Of a stretch of 64,000 nt of DNA, positions 9,098-17,044 are shown one piece after another. Position 1 is the stretch's first letter, and each line of letters begins with the position of its first letter. Made by a program: the position numbers and the translations under genes. Under the pieces are notes generated by a model, which was given only the letters and a program-made list of their open reading frames with translations, did no database searches and was not told the origin of the DNA. Location of the stretch: NCBI GenBank assembly GCA_036844565.1, contig DAIUFP010000013.1:62001-126000 (forward strand). The letters are read 5' to 3'. The stretch comes from AG11 sp036844565 (lineage in GTDB: Bacteria; Gemmatimonadota; Gemmatimonadetes; Gemmatimonadales; Gemmatimonadaceae).

Positions 9098-9757
9098 ATG
9101 CCGCCTGCCCTTCTCTTCGACCTCGATGGCACCCTCGTCGACTCCATCGAGCTCATACTCTCATCCGCCCGCCACGCATTCGTCGGCTTTGCCGGGCAGG
9201 CCCCGACGGACGACGAATGGCGCGCCTCCATCGGACGACCGCTCCAGACGGTCCTCCGCGAATACAGTGGCGGTAACGAAACCGAGGCGGAGCGCCTGCT
9301 CGGTCGCTATCGCGAGTACCAGCTCGAGCACCACGACCGCCTCCTCCACGCGTACGACGGCGTCGTCGACACCCTTCGAGCGTTATCCGCCGCAGGCCAT
9401 CCGCTGGCAATTGTCACGAGCAAGTCGGACTGGCTCGCGCGACGCGGGCTGGAGTACGTGGGCGTCAGCGATCTCTTCCCCGTGCTCGTTGGCTGCGACA
9501 CCTGCGTCAACCACAAGCCGCACCCCGAGCCCGTTGAGCGCGCGCTGGCGCTCCTTGGCGCCGAGCCCACCAACGCCCTCTTTGTCGGCGATTCGCCGCA
9601 TGACATCCAGTCGGGCCGCGCGGCGGGTGTCTACACCGTCGGAGCGACGTGGGGCGCCTTCTCCCAGGCCGAAATGGCCGCCAGTGGTGCCAACGTCCTG
9701 ATCGACGACATCTCCGACCTTCCTGCCGCCATACAGAGGTTCAGCAGCAAACACTGA
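9098..9757 (+). CDS. HAD-superfamily hydrolase, phosphoglycolate-phosphatase-like (subfamily IA)
   Basis: 219 aa, the normal length for Gph/PpaX-like phosphatases. Motif I is LLFDLDGTLVDS near the N-terminus, with the nucleophile Asp and acid/base Asp; a helical cap follows; motif II is IVTSKSD; motif III is the Lys in NHKPHPEP; motif IV is FVGDSPHD. All catalytic residues are present, so it should be an active Mg-dependent phosphatase on a small phosphorylated metabolite. Glycolate phosphate and pyrophosphate are both possible substrates, and sequence alone does not decide. It stands alone upstream of the sigma factor gene. Confidence 0.9.
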   Translation: MPPALLFDLDGTLVDSIELILSSARHAFVGFAGQAPTDDEWRASIGRPLQTVLREYSGGNETEAERLLGRYREYQLEHHDRLLHAYDGVVDTLRALSAAGHPLAIVTSKSDWLARRGLEYVGVSDLFPVLVGCDTCVNHKPHPEPVERALALLGAEPTNALFVGDSPHDIQSGRAAGVYTVGATWGAFSQAEMAASGANVLIDDISDLPAAIQRFSSKH

Positions 9758-9824
9758 GCGGGTTCAAACCTTCTGAGCAGTCTGACTATCCCATTCACTG
9801 TAGAGGGGGAGACTCAGACGACCG

Positions 9825-10394
9825 ATGACCGCAGTGGCACTGTCAGAACCAGTCAAGACTGTAGCGGCGTACACCGCCGATCCGGACGTTGGCCTTGCGG
9901 CCGGCGGGGATCGCCGCGCATTCGAACGGCTGTACCACCTCCACGTGTCACGGGTGTTCTCCCTCTGCACCAGAATGGTGAACGACCGGACACGCGCTGA
10001 AGAGCTGACGCAGGACGTGTTCGTCCGGGCATGGGAAAAACTGCACCTGTTTCGCGGCGAGAGCGCGTTCGGCACATGGTTGCATCGCCTGACCGTGAAC
10101 CTGGTGCTGAACGAGCGAAAAACCGAAGGGCGACAGCGGTCGCGCTTCGACGACGACGAAGAGGGCGACGCCATCGATCACCTGCCGAGCAGGCCCCACG
10201 CACCGGGCGACCGGATGGATCTCGAGATGGCGATCAACAAGCTGCCGAAGGGCGCACGACGAGTCTTCACGCTGCACGACGTCGAAGGCTACAAGCACGA
10301 AGAGATCGCCGACATGCTCGGCGTCACGACTGGAGCAACCAAGGCGCAGCTGCACCGCGCCAGAATGCTGTTGAGGGAGACACTCACACGATGA
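9825..10394 (+). CDS. ECF-family RNA polymerase sigma factor
   Basis: 189 aa. Region 2 includes the core-binding and -10 recognition segment (LTQDVFVRAWEKLHLFRG and FGTWLHRL); region 4 has the -35 helix-turn-helix (HEEIADMLGVTTGATKAQL). A charged linker (about 100-125) joins them. It should direct polymerase to an envelope or stress regulon and be held by the downstream zinc-finger anti-sigma factor, whose ATG overlaps its TGA (ATGA). The following DUF4097 genes are probably in the same transcript, as in many envelope-stress ECF operons. Autoregulation is likely, but I could not pick a confident promoter upstream. Confidence 0.93.
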   Translation: MTAVALSEPVKTVAAYTADPDVGLAAGGDRRAFERLYHLHVSRVFSLCTRMVNDRTRAEELTQDVFVRAWEKLHLFRGESAFGTWLHRLTVNLVLNERKTEGRQRSRFDDDEEGDAIDHLPSRPHAPGDRMDLEMAINKLPKGARRVFTLHDVEGYKHEEIADMLGVTTGATKAQLHRARMLLRETLTR

Positions 10395-11245
10395 CCACAC
10401 CGACCATGCACCTGGACTGCGACGGATTTGCGGATGCGCTCGCGGACTACCTCGAGGGGGATGCCTCCGAGAGTGTTCGTTCGGCGGTGGACGCACATGC
10501 CGCCTCCTGCTCCGCCTGCGCGCAGCTGCTCGCCGACCTGCGCGACATCAGCACGGAGGCCGCGGCGCTGCCGCTGCTGACGCCGTCGCGCGACCTGTGG
10601 AGCGGCATCTCCGAGCGGATCGATGCGCGCGTGATTCCGTTCGAGGCGCCGGTGGGATCACGCACGGTGGTGCGGCGCACCTGGCTGCGGCCTGCCCTCG
10701 CGGCGGCGGCACTCGTGGCGGTGACCGCGGGTATAACGCACTACATCACTCGCGCATCGTTGTCCTCGCCTGCCGCGGTGCAGGTCGCTGCTGTGAGTCC
10801 GAAGCAGGCCGCACCGGCGCCGGTGCCGGTCGCGGTGACGGCTGAACCAACGGCTGTCATCTCGTCCACCGCGACCGAGCGTGCGCCTGAACGGCGCGTG
10901 GCGCATTCGTCCCCGAAGGGCGGCTCGCTGCCCACTCAGCGCCGCGCGAGCGCGACAGTTCGGCTGGCGAGCACCGCGCCCGGCGCGGACGTCGCGGATC
11001 CGGTCTTCAATTCCGAGATCTCGAAGCTCCGGCAGATCGTGCGGGAGCGCCGCTCGCAGCTCGACCCGAAGACAGTCGCGGTGCTCGAGCAGAGCATCGC
11101 CGTGATGGATTCTGCCATCGCGCAGAGCCGTGCTGCACTCAAGAAAGACCCCGCGAGCGGTTTTCTCGCTACGCAACTCAATCACTCGCTCGAGAAGAAA
11201 GTCGAGCTGCTGCGGACAGCGGCGCTGCTGCCTTCGCGCACCTAG
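10391..11245 (+). CDS. Membrane anti-sigma factor with zf-HC2-type zinc finger
   Basis: 284 aa, starting at the ATG that overlaps the sigma stop codon. The N-terminus has the anti-sigma zinc-binding arrangement (HAASCSACAQLL, with His/Asp residues upstream near FADALADYLEG). One transmembrane segment follows at about residues 98-115 (ALAAAALVAVTAGITHYI). The rest is a Pro/Ala-rich periplasmic linker and a helical C-terminal domain with SEISKLRQIVRERRSQLDP and heptad-like Leu/Ala spacing, probably a sensory or oligomerising helix. It is expected to sequester the adjacent ECF factor until an envelope signal triggers release. Confidence 0.88.
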   Translation: MTTPTMHLDCDGFADALADYLEGDASESVRSAVDAHAASCSACAQLLADLRDISTEAAALPLLTPSRDLWSGISERIDARVIPFEAPVGSRTVVRRTWLRPALAAAALVAVTAGITHYITRASLSSPAAVQVAAVSPKQAAPAPVPVAVTAEPTAVISSTATERAPERRVAHSSPKGGSLPTQRRASATVRLASTAPGADVADPVFNSEISKLRQIVRERRSQLDPKTVAVLEQSIAVMDSAIAQSRAALKKDPASGFLATQLNHSLEKKVELLRTAALLPSRT

Positions 11246-11252
11246 AGGATCC

Positions 11253-12326
11253 ATGTTCAAGCCACTGATTCTACTCACTGCGGTCATTGCGCTCGCCGCT
11301 CCCGCTCCGGCGCGTGCCCAGTCCTCCACGAGCGACGACGCGCGCGAACGGGCTCGAGAGCTCGCCGATGAAAAGGCCGAGCGCGCACGTGAGGCGGCGG
11401 AAGCAAAGGCCGAGCGCACCCGCGAGGCGGCGGAGGCGAAAGCCGACCGCGCGCGCGACCGTGCGGAACAGGCTCGCGAGCGCGAGGCCGAGCGGCAGGA
11501 ACGAGACCGCGCCGGTGCGCTCGATACCGTCGTCACGTTCGATGCGCACGGTGCGCTGACTGTAAGCTGCCCTGGCGGGTCGGTCATCGTCACTGGCTCG
11601 GATCGCAATGAGATCAAGGTGCGCGCCCGCACCGACAACGGCGCCATTCGCTTCACCAGCAACGGCACCCGTGCAACGCTGGAGCCGTCGTCCGGACGCG
11701 GATGCAGCGACGGACGCTTCGAGGTCACGGTGCCCACGGGCACGAAGCTCTCCGCCACGACATGGAGCGGGTCGGTGAGTGTCAGCGGCGTGCACGGCGA
11801 GATCGAAGCACGCGCGCAAAGTGGCGATGTCCAGATCAAGGATGCCGGTGAGCGGTTGGACATCGAGAGCCTGTCAGGCGACGTGTCGATCGTCGGCGTG
11901 AAAGGCGAGACCAAGGTCAACACCATTAGCGGCGCGATCGACCTCAGCGCGGCACGCGGCGACGTGACGGCGGAAACCGTGAGTGGCGACATCGAGCTCC
12001 GCGACGTGATCGCGAAGCAGGTCCGGGTGCACAACACCAGTGGCGACATCTCCTACAGCGGCTCCATCCTCGACGGCGGCCGCTACGAGTTCAACACCCA
12101 CTCCGGCGAGCTCACCCTCGGCCTGCCGGCCGATGTTGGCGCAGAGCTCAGTGTGTCGACCTTCAGCGGCGGGATCGAGAGCGACTTCCCGATCACGCTC
12201 AAGGCCGGCGAGCACGGCATCGGCGCTGCGCAGGCCAAACGCCTCAACTTCACAGTCGGCCGCGGCACCGCGCGGATCGCGGCCGAGACATTCAGTGGCG
12301 ACATCACTCTTCAGCGCCGCCGATAG
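11253..12326 (+). CDS. Exported DUF4097-family beta-helix protein with N-terminal charged coiled coil
   Basis: 357 aa, starting 8 bp downstream of the anti-sigma stop with AGAGGA as Shine-Dalgarno. Signal peptide MFKPLILLTAVIALAAPAPA; residues about 28-88 are an Arg/Glu/Ala-rich repeating helix (RELADEKAERAREAAEAKAE) likely to form a coiled coil or extended charged rod. The remainder has the repeated short strands of DUF4097 (SGSVSVSGVHGEIEA, SGDVSIVGVKGETKV, SGDIELRDV), predicted to stack as a right-handed parallel beta structure. Function in the family is unclear; co-location with an ECF/anti-sigma pair suggests an envelope role. Confidence 0.88.
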   Translation: MFKPLILLTAVIALAAPAPARAQSSTSDDARERARELADEKAERAREAAEAKAERTREAAEAKADRARDRAEQAREREAERQERDRAGALDTVVTFDAHGALTVSCPGGSVIVTGSDRNEIKVRARTDNGAIRFTSNGTRATLEPSSGRGCSDGRFEVTVPTGTKLSATTWSGSVSVSGVHGEIEARAQSGDVQIKDAGERLDIESLSGDVSIVGVKGETKVNTISGAIDLSAARGDVTAETVSGDIELRDVIAKQVRVHNTSGDISYSGSILDGGRYEFNTHSGELTLGLPADVGAELSVSTFSGGIESDFPITLKAGEHGIGAAQAKRLNFTVGRGTARIAAETFSGDITLQRRR

Positions 12327-12346
12327 GCGCTTTCACAGGAGCTCTC

Positions 12347-12803
12347 ATGCGACCAGGTGGAAGTCACCGCGACCAAGACGTGGCGCCGCGGCGATCCGAA
12401 GTCAGTGCGCATCGAGAGCAAGAAGGCGAGCGACGGCAGCATTCTCGTGTGCGCGCTCTGGACCGAAGAGACGGTGTGCACGGAGGACCGCTACTCGACG
12501 AATAACGATCGCGGTCGCCGCAATCGTGATGACGACAACCACAACGACGTCGCCGTCGATTTCGAGGTTCGAGTGCCGAAGGGCGTGAAGGTGGGGATCT
12601 GGACCGTGAATGGCGCGGCGAGCGTGGATGGTGTGACGAGCGAGGTGCACGCGAGCACGGTGAATGGGCGGTTCCAGCCGGACTGGCCGGTGACGATCTC
12701 GGGCCGGATCGATCCGCGGCACTTGCGGGCGACGCTGGGCAAGGGTGGACGGCGCATTCGGCTGTCGACGGTCAACGGGAACGTGGAGCTGCGAAAGCGC
12801 TGA
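12347..12803 (+). pseudogene. Second DUF4097 gene, truncated and out of frame at its start
   Basis: A good ribosome binding site (CAGGAG) and ATG at 12347 are followed after two codons by sequence whose family-like frame is different. From about 12357 the frame reads VEVTATKTWRRGD onward and keeps the DUF4097 pattern (WTVNGAASVDGV, HASTVNGRFQPDWP, RLSTVNGNVELRKR) to the TGA at 12803. The ATG frame ends after 44 codons. The simplest reading is a deletion that joined the start codon to the interior of the domain, removing the signal peptide and shifting frame. A GTG at 12357 could still start a 148-aa cytoplasmic remnant. Confidence 0.7.
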
Positions 12804-12818
12804 AGCGGTTTCGCGTTC

Positions 12819-13010
12819 GACAGTCTGACAGTCTGACCCGGGCGAGCGGCTTCGCCGCCGCCCTCGTCTGACAGCGGGTTCAACTGAAGTCTGACAGCTA
12901 TTGCCTACACAACTCGGTCGGGTGGCGCGTCAACCCCCTTGTGTAGATCCTGACTGTCCTACCAGGCAGTTGACCCGCTGTCAGACTGTCGGACTGTCCG
13001 ACTGTCCGAC
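12819..13010. repeat. Family A repeat element: GTCNGACA octamers flanking a palindromic core
   Basis: The left edge has GACAGTCTGACAGTCTGAC and the right edge has four octamers of the same unit. Between them, arms at about 12870-12912 and 12939-12982 are imperfect reverse complements; the left arm contains GACAGCGGGT, CAACTGAAG and GACAGCTATTGCCTACACAA. A GC-rich small hairpin (GCGAGCGGCTTCGCCGCC) precedes the left arm. The same parts recur at 30294-30509, 30795-30889 and 31320-31510. No coding capacity. It lies between the DUF4097 relic and the Bax-inhibitor-like gene. Confidence 0.88.
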
Positions 13011-13083
13011 CGCAGTTGCCAGCCGATGGCTCACCGGGCCGCCAAAGGGGTATATTCAACAACCCTCAAAATGGAGTTGTCCA

Positions 13084-13761
13084 ATGGGTGTTGCCTACAC
13101 GGGAACACTTGTTCGTACAGGCGAAGAGCGTGCGACCCTCGTGCGGCGCACCTACGGCCTCGTCTTCGCCGGCGTCATCGTCACGGCAATCGGCGTCGCC
13201 TTCGGCCAGACCCAGCCCGGCCTCATGCAGGCCGTGATCGACCATCCCTGGATCACGCTCATCGCCATGTTTGCGCCGCTCTGGATGGCCATGCGCGCGC
13301 GTGGCAAGCCGATCCAGGGACTCGGTCTGTCGTTCGTGTTCACGTTCGTCGCCGGCATCATGATCGCGCCGATGCTGTATGTGGCCGAGCGCTCGACACC
13401 AGGCATCACATTGCAGGCGGGCGTGCTGACAATGACCGCGTTCGGCGTGCTGTCGCTCTATGCCGCCGTCAGCAAGCGCGATTTCAGTGCGTGGGGCAGC
13501 TTCTTCATGGTCGGCCTGATCGTGCTGGTCGTGACGTCGCTCCTCAACATCTTCATCCAGAGCACAGCGGCCTCACTCTGGATATCGGCGGCAACCGTCC
13601 TCGTCTTCAGCGGCCTGCTCGTGTTCGACACATGGCGCATCCTCCGCTCGGGACAGTATGGGCCCGACGACTACGTGCCCGCGGCACTGAACATCTATCT
13701 CGACCTGCTCAACATGTTCCTCGCCATCGTGAACCTGCTCGGCGGCGGTCGCCGTCGCTGA
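13084..13761 (+). CDS. Bax inhibitor-1/YccA family membrane protein
   Basis: 225 aa polytopic inner-membrane protein with about seven hydrophobic segments. Family features are the N-terminal TLVRRTYGLVFAGVIVTA and the C-terminal AALNIYLDLLNMFLAIVNLLG just before a basic tail (GGGRRR). YccA-type proteins interact with the FtsH protease and BI-1 relatives act as pH-sensitive ion leaks; which applies here is unknown. The ATG at 13084 has TGGAG upstream. The following PIG-L gene has no normal start codon of its own and opens around this gene's stop, so coupling is possible. Confidence 0.9.
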   Translation: MGVAYTGTLVRTGEERATLVRRTYGLVFAGVIVTAIGVAFGQTQPGLMQAVIDHPWITLIAMFAPLWMAMRARGKPIQGLGLSFVFTFVAGIMIAPMLYVAERSTPGITLQAGVLTMTAFGVLSLYAAVSKRDFSAWGSFFMVGLIVLVVTSLLNIFIQSTAASLWISAATVLVFSGLLVFDTWRILRSGQYGPDDYVPAALNIYLDLLNMFLAIVNLLGGGRRR

Positions 13762-13774
13762 GATACGCCGGGCG

Positions 13775-14494
13775 CTGACCGCGGTCTTCGCCCATCCTGA
13801 CGACGAGACTTACGCGACCGGAGCCTCCCTCGCGCGCTGCTCGGCACAAGGGGTTCGGTGTTCGCTCTACTGCGCCACGGACGGGGATGCCGGGAAGACT
13901 TCCGGCATCCCCGTTTCGTCGCCGGAGGAGCTCGGCCGCATCCGCCGCGCCGAGCTGCGTGAGGCGTGCGCGGTGCTTGGCGTCGAACGCGTGGAGTTCG
14001 GCGGTCATGGCGACGGCCACCTCGGAGAGGCCGATCCACAGGACGTGATCGGGGAGATCGTGCGACTCATCCGGCAGGAACAACCAGAGGTTGTTCTCAC
14101 GTTCGGGCCGGAGGGCGCTCCCACGCAGCACCGCGACCATACGGCCATCTCGTCCCTCACGCGCCGCGCCGTCGAATGTGCCGCCTCCGCCGACGAATAC
14201 CCGGAGCAGCTCATGGGCAAAATTGGTCCACATCGAGTGGCCCGCCTCTGCGTGGTCACCTGGCCGACTCCGCAGCCTGGCGATCTCTATCAGGCCATCG
14301 GCCAGCCGGCGCACATTCGCATCGATGCCAGCCCGTGGAACGGCAAGAAGCTGGATGCCTTTCTCACCCACCGTTCGCAGCGCGAGCACCAGGCAAACTT
14401 CGAGCGCTACGCGCTCGTCGACGCCGAGTGGTATTCAGTCACCGCTGGTGCAGCCGCGCCTGCGGATGCGGCGGATCTTTTCGCCGGGATCTAG
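13775..14494 (+). CDS. PIG-L (LmbE-like) family N-deacetylase, non-AUG start
   Basis: About 239 aa. The zinc site AVFAHPDDE is at the very N-terminus, and the distal ligand lies in TQHRDHTAIS, as in GlcNAc-PI, mycothiol and bacillithiol deacetylases. The frame opens after a TGA at 13730-13732, and no ATG, GTG or TTG occurs before the HPDDE motif. Translation must therefore begin at CTG 13775 or ATA 13763, or depend on re-initiation at the Bax-inhibitor stop (TGA, 13759-13761). Starting at the internal ATG 13973 would lose the zinc motif. Likely a deacetylase of an amino-sugar conjugate; no thiol-biosynthesis partners are nearby. Its 3' end overlaps the convergent dehydratase gene by 4 bp. Confidence 0.85.
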   Translation: MTAVFAHPDDETYATGASLARCSAQGVRCSLYCATDGDAGKTSGIPVSSPEELGRIRRAELREACAVLGVERVEFGGHGDGHLGEADPQDVIGEIVRLIRQEQPEVVLTFGPEGAPTQHRDHTAISSLTRRAVECAASADEYPEQLMGKIGPHRVARLCVVTWPTPQPGDLYQAIGQPAHIRIDASPWNGKKLDAFLTHRSQREHQANFERYALVDAEWYSVTAGAAAPADAADLFAGI

Positions 14495-14778
14495 ACTCGA
14501 ACCACGGTTTCGATCGTCCGAGCCAGGGACAGGTCGTTCTCCGTGATGCCGCCGGCATCGTGGGTCGACAGCGAGCACATCACCTTCGTGTACCGGATGT
14601 CGATGTCCGGGTGGTGATTCACCGCGTCCGCCGCGGTCGCCACGCGCTGCACGAAGTCGATCCCCCCAGCAAACGTCGGGAACGTGAAGGTCTTCGTCAG
14701 CGCTTCGCCGCGCCGCGCCCAGCCTGGCAGCGCACCCAGTGCGCGCTGGATCTCGAGGTCCGATAATTTTGTAGGCAT
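14491..14778 (-). CDS. Pterin-4-alpha-carbinolamine dehydratase
   Basis: 95 aa, the full length of this small family. The active-site signature is VNHHPDIDIRYTKV (the His-His-Pro group plus the later Asp/His), preceded by the conserved TKTFTFPTFAGGIDFV strand. The enzyme dehydrates 4a-hydroxytetrahydropterin during recycling of the cofactor used by aromatic amino acid hydroxylases; some bacterial homologues have only a dimerisation or DcoH-like role. No hydroxylase gene is visible in the window. Convergent with the PIG-L gene. Confidence 0.93.
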   Translation of the reverse strand: MPTKLSDLEIQRALGALPGWARRGEALTKTFTFPTFAGGIDFVQRVATAADAVNHHPDIDIRYTKVMCSLSTHDAGGITENDLSLARTIETVVRV

Positions 14779-14889
14779 GTCCCTTGTTCGTGGTGAGCAT
14801 CAACCGTGAATGATGATAGCCTTCGGGGAACCCTTCAGCCAAGACCGTCGCTCGGACAGCATGAAGAAACTGCGGAATCGAGAGAAACG

Positions 14890-15522
14890 GTGCCAGTGAA
14901 ACGACTGTTGCTGATCGTCGCGGCCCTCGGTGGCCTCGCGATGCCATGCATGGCACAGGACACCCGCGCCGCATCGGACAGTACCGTCGCCGCCGCGCAC
15001 CCTCCTCACTACTGGCGCATTGTCGCCGCAGGTTTCGCGGCGAGCCTCCTGGCGCACGAGAGCGCCCATTTCGCCACCTCGCTTGTCCTGGGCGGTCACC
15101 CATCGCTCGGCTTCAGCAAGGGTCGGCCGACCGTCTATTCCGGCTTCGACGTCATCCGCGACCGGCACAAGCAGTTCCTGTTCTCGAGCATGGGACTGAA
15201 CGTGCAGGCCGCGCTCGACGAAGGAATTCTCGACGTTCCACGCGCGCGCGGGTCCGCCTTCGAGCGAGGCGTGCTCGCCGGCGGCATCGGGACGGCGTTG
15301 TTCTATATCACGATCGGCCGCACGGCATCGGTGAGCGACGTCGACTTCATGGCCCGAACGTCATCGCTCAACAAGACCGACATCACGATCATCTACGGCA
15401 GCATCGCGGCCTTGCACATGTTCCGCATCAGTCGCGATGGGCACTACGCGAACTTCTTTCTTCGCCCGAACCAGGTCGGATCGGGCGGACTCCTCGTGGG
15501 AATGGACATCCGCCCTCAGTGA
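14890..15522 (+). CDS. Exported membrane protein with HExxH motif, possible zinc peptidase
   Basis: 210 aa from a GTG at 14890 (a second GTG at 14896 is equally good; an in-frame ATG at 14806 gives an implausible hydrophilic leader). The signal peptide KRLLLIVAALGGLAMPCMAQ is followed by a hydrophobic segment carrying AHESAHFATS, an HExxH arrangement at residues 56-60 inside the membrane region as in site-2-type or M50-like peptidases. Later hydrophobic stretches are GVLAGGIGTALFYITIG and ITIIYGSIAALHMF. A third zinc ligand is not obvious, so activity is uncertain. Ends overlapping the convergent glycosyltransferase-like gene by 7 bp. Confidence 0.65.
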   Translation: MPVKRLLLIVAALGGLAMPCMAQDTRAASDSTVAAAHPPHYWRIVAAGFAASLLAHESAHFATSLVLGGHPSLGFSKGRPTVYSGFDVIRDRHKQFLFSSMGLNVQAALDEGILDVPRARGSAFERGVLAGGIGTALFYITIGRTASVSDVDFMARTSSLNKTDITIIYGSIAALHMFRISRDGHYANFFLRPNQVGSGGLLVGMDIRPQ

Positions 15523-17042
15523 TCGACGCCGAGCACCCAGCCGTCGTTCAGCTCCTCGAGCAGGTCGAGGCCCGAGTTCTTGATGATCAGCGCGTTGGCC
15601 ACGTAGTCGTCGGACTTGACGTTGAAGAGCAGCACGTGACCGCCGTGCGCACGGACGGTATCGCCGAAGGCCTTCAGCGAACCACGCTCCTTCACATGCG
15701 GCAGCTCGTGCGCTGGACGATGCAGGTAGAAGAAGACCGCTGCCGGCCAGTTGCTATAAATGGGCGACTGCGATCCCTGCGTGCGAGCCCACGCCAGCAC
15801 CTCACTGTCGTGCCACTGCTGCCCAGCAAAGTCGGATCCCCACGTCATCGCGTAGTGCGCGTTCGCGCGCGTGGCCGTGACCGCCGCGCACCACCATGCG
15901 ACCAGCGCCGTGGCGAGGGCGACGCGCGCCACGAGCAGTCGCGTGCCGCGCCACCAGAACGACAATGCCGTTGCGGCGAGCACCATCAACAGCAGCAACG
16001 CGGGCGCAAGGATGCGTTCGTCGAACGGAATGCCCGGATCGGCGAAGAGTCGTGAGGCGCCGAGTAGTCCGGCGTAACACACAAGCAGGAGCGCCGCGGC
16101 ACTGATGAGCCGTGTTGCGATGCGCGATTCCCGCTCAGTGGCGGACTCGATGCGCCGCGCATGCCACGCACCGATGGCGACGAGACCTCCAAGCGCCAAT
16201 GCGGCGGCGACGGCGAGCACCGCGCGATTCGCGAGCGGATCGCGGTCCGCGCCCGCATCGGGAATGAGCCACGCAGCAAGCGTACTTCCCCCCTGCGCGA
16301 GCGTTTTCCCAAGCTGGCCGTAGAGCGCGATCTTCCGGATGTGGCTGACGTCAGCGACGGCGCGCGTTCGCAGCACCCAGATGATCTGAAGGACCAGCGC
16401 CGGTGCGACGGCGATTGCCGCGCGGCGAAGTCGATCGGCCCAGCGACCTGGCCGCATCAGCGCCCAGAGTCCGATCGCCCCGACAAGCGACAGTCCGGCA
16501 TATCGCGTCATCACGGCAACGGCGGCGGGAATGCCCGCACGAAGTGGACGATCCGGCGCTAGCACCATGGCGGCCAGCACGAGCGACATGCTGGCCAGGA
16601 AGAGCGGCTCGCTCAGTACGGACGCGTGCGTCGTATACATCGCCGTCATGGCAAAGAGCGAGAGTGCGAGCAGAACACCCGCGACAGGCGATGCCGCCAT
16701 GCTCACCAGCAGCACCACGGTCGCGACGGTGATGAACGCCGAGGTGGCATCGACGAACCGCGCCGCCTGCGCCGGCTCCATCCCCAGCCGCACTGGCAGC
16801 GCGAGCGCGGTCGGATAGCCGGGAGGAAAGTGCGTGAGGGGTTCGGTGCTGTCGGCACTCGTCCACGCATCGAGCGGCACGGTGTATTCGCCCGTCGCGG
16901 CTACCGACGCGGCCGCACCGAGATATTGAAGCGCGTCGGGATCGAGTCCGGGCCCCGGTGGATCGGTGACGGTGAGCACCAGTGTGAAGGCGACGATCCC
17001 GAACAGTGCCGCAGGGATCGCCCTCGCAAGACGTTGCCGCAC
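15516..17042 (-). CDS. Polytopic membrane protein, GT39/ArnT-like glycosyltransferase
   Basis: 508 aa with about ten or more transmembrane segments. Acidic and aromatic residues in the first periplasmic loop (GLDPDALQYLGAA, then THFPPGYPTALALP) match polyprenyl-phosphate-sugar-dependent glycosyltransferases of the GT-C fold, where the first-loop Asp is catalytic. The C-terminal soluble domain (about 415-508, with SPIYSNWPAAVFFYLHR) is typical of the extracellular part of this group. Starts at GTG 17042, 2 bp after the stop of the Gfo/Idh gene, so the two form an operon. Acceptor unknown. Confidence 0.75.
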   Translation of the reverse strand: MRQRLARAIPAALFGIVAFTLVLTVTDPPGPGLDPDALQYLGAAASVAATGEYTVPLDAWTSADSTEPLTHFPPGYPTALALPVRLGMEPAQAARFVDATSAFITVATVVLLVSMAASPVAGVLLALSLFAMTAMYTTHASVLSEPLFLASMSLVLAAMVLAPDRPLRAGIPAAVAVMTRYAGLSLVGAIGLWALMRPGRWADRLRRAAIAVAPALVLQIIWVLRTRAVADVSHIRKIALYGQLGKTLAQGGSTLAAWLIPDAGADRDPLANRAVLAVAAALALGGLVAIGAWHARRIESATERESRIATRLISAAALLLVCYAGLLGASRLFADPGIPFDERILAPALLLLMVLAATALSFWWRGTRLLVARVALATALVAWWCAAVTATRANAHYAMTWGSDFAGQQWHDSEVLAWARTQGSQSPIYSNWPAAVFFYLHRPAHELPHVKERGSLKAFGDTVRAHGGHVLLFNVKSDDYVANALIIKNSGLDLLEELNDGWVLGVDH

Positions 17043-17044
17043 CG

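Noticed and set aside
9758..9775. GGTTCAAACC-like text resembling a tRNA T-loop
   Set aside because: No acceptor, D or anticodon arm can be folded around it.
12819..13010. Regular repeats as a possible CRISPR array
   Set aside because: The units are 8 nt, with no unique spacers of 25-40 nt and no cas genes; the arrangement is palindromic.
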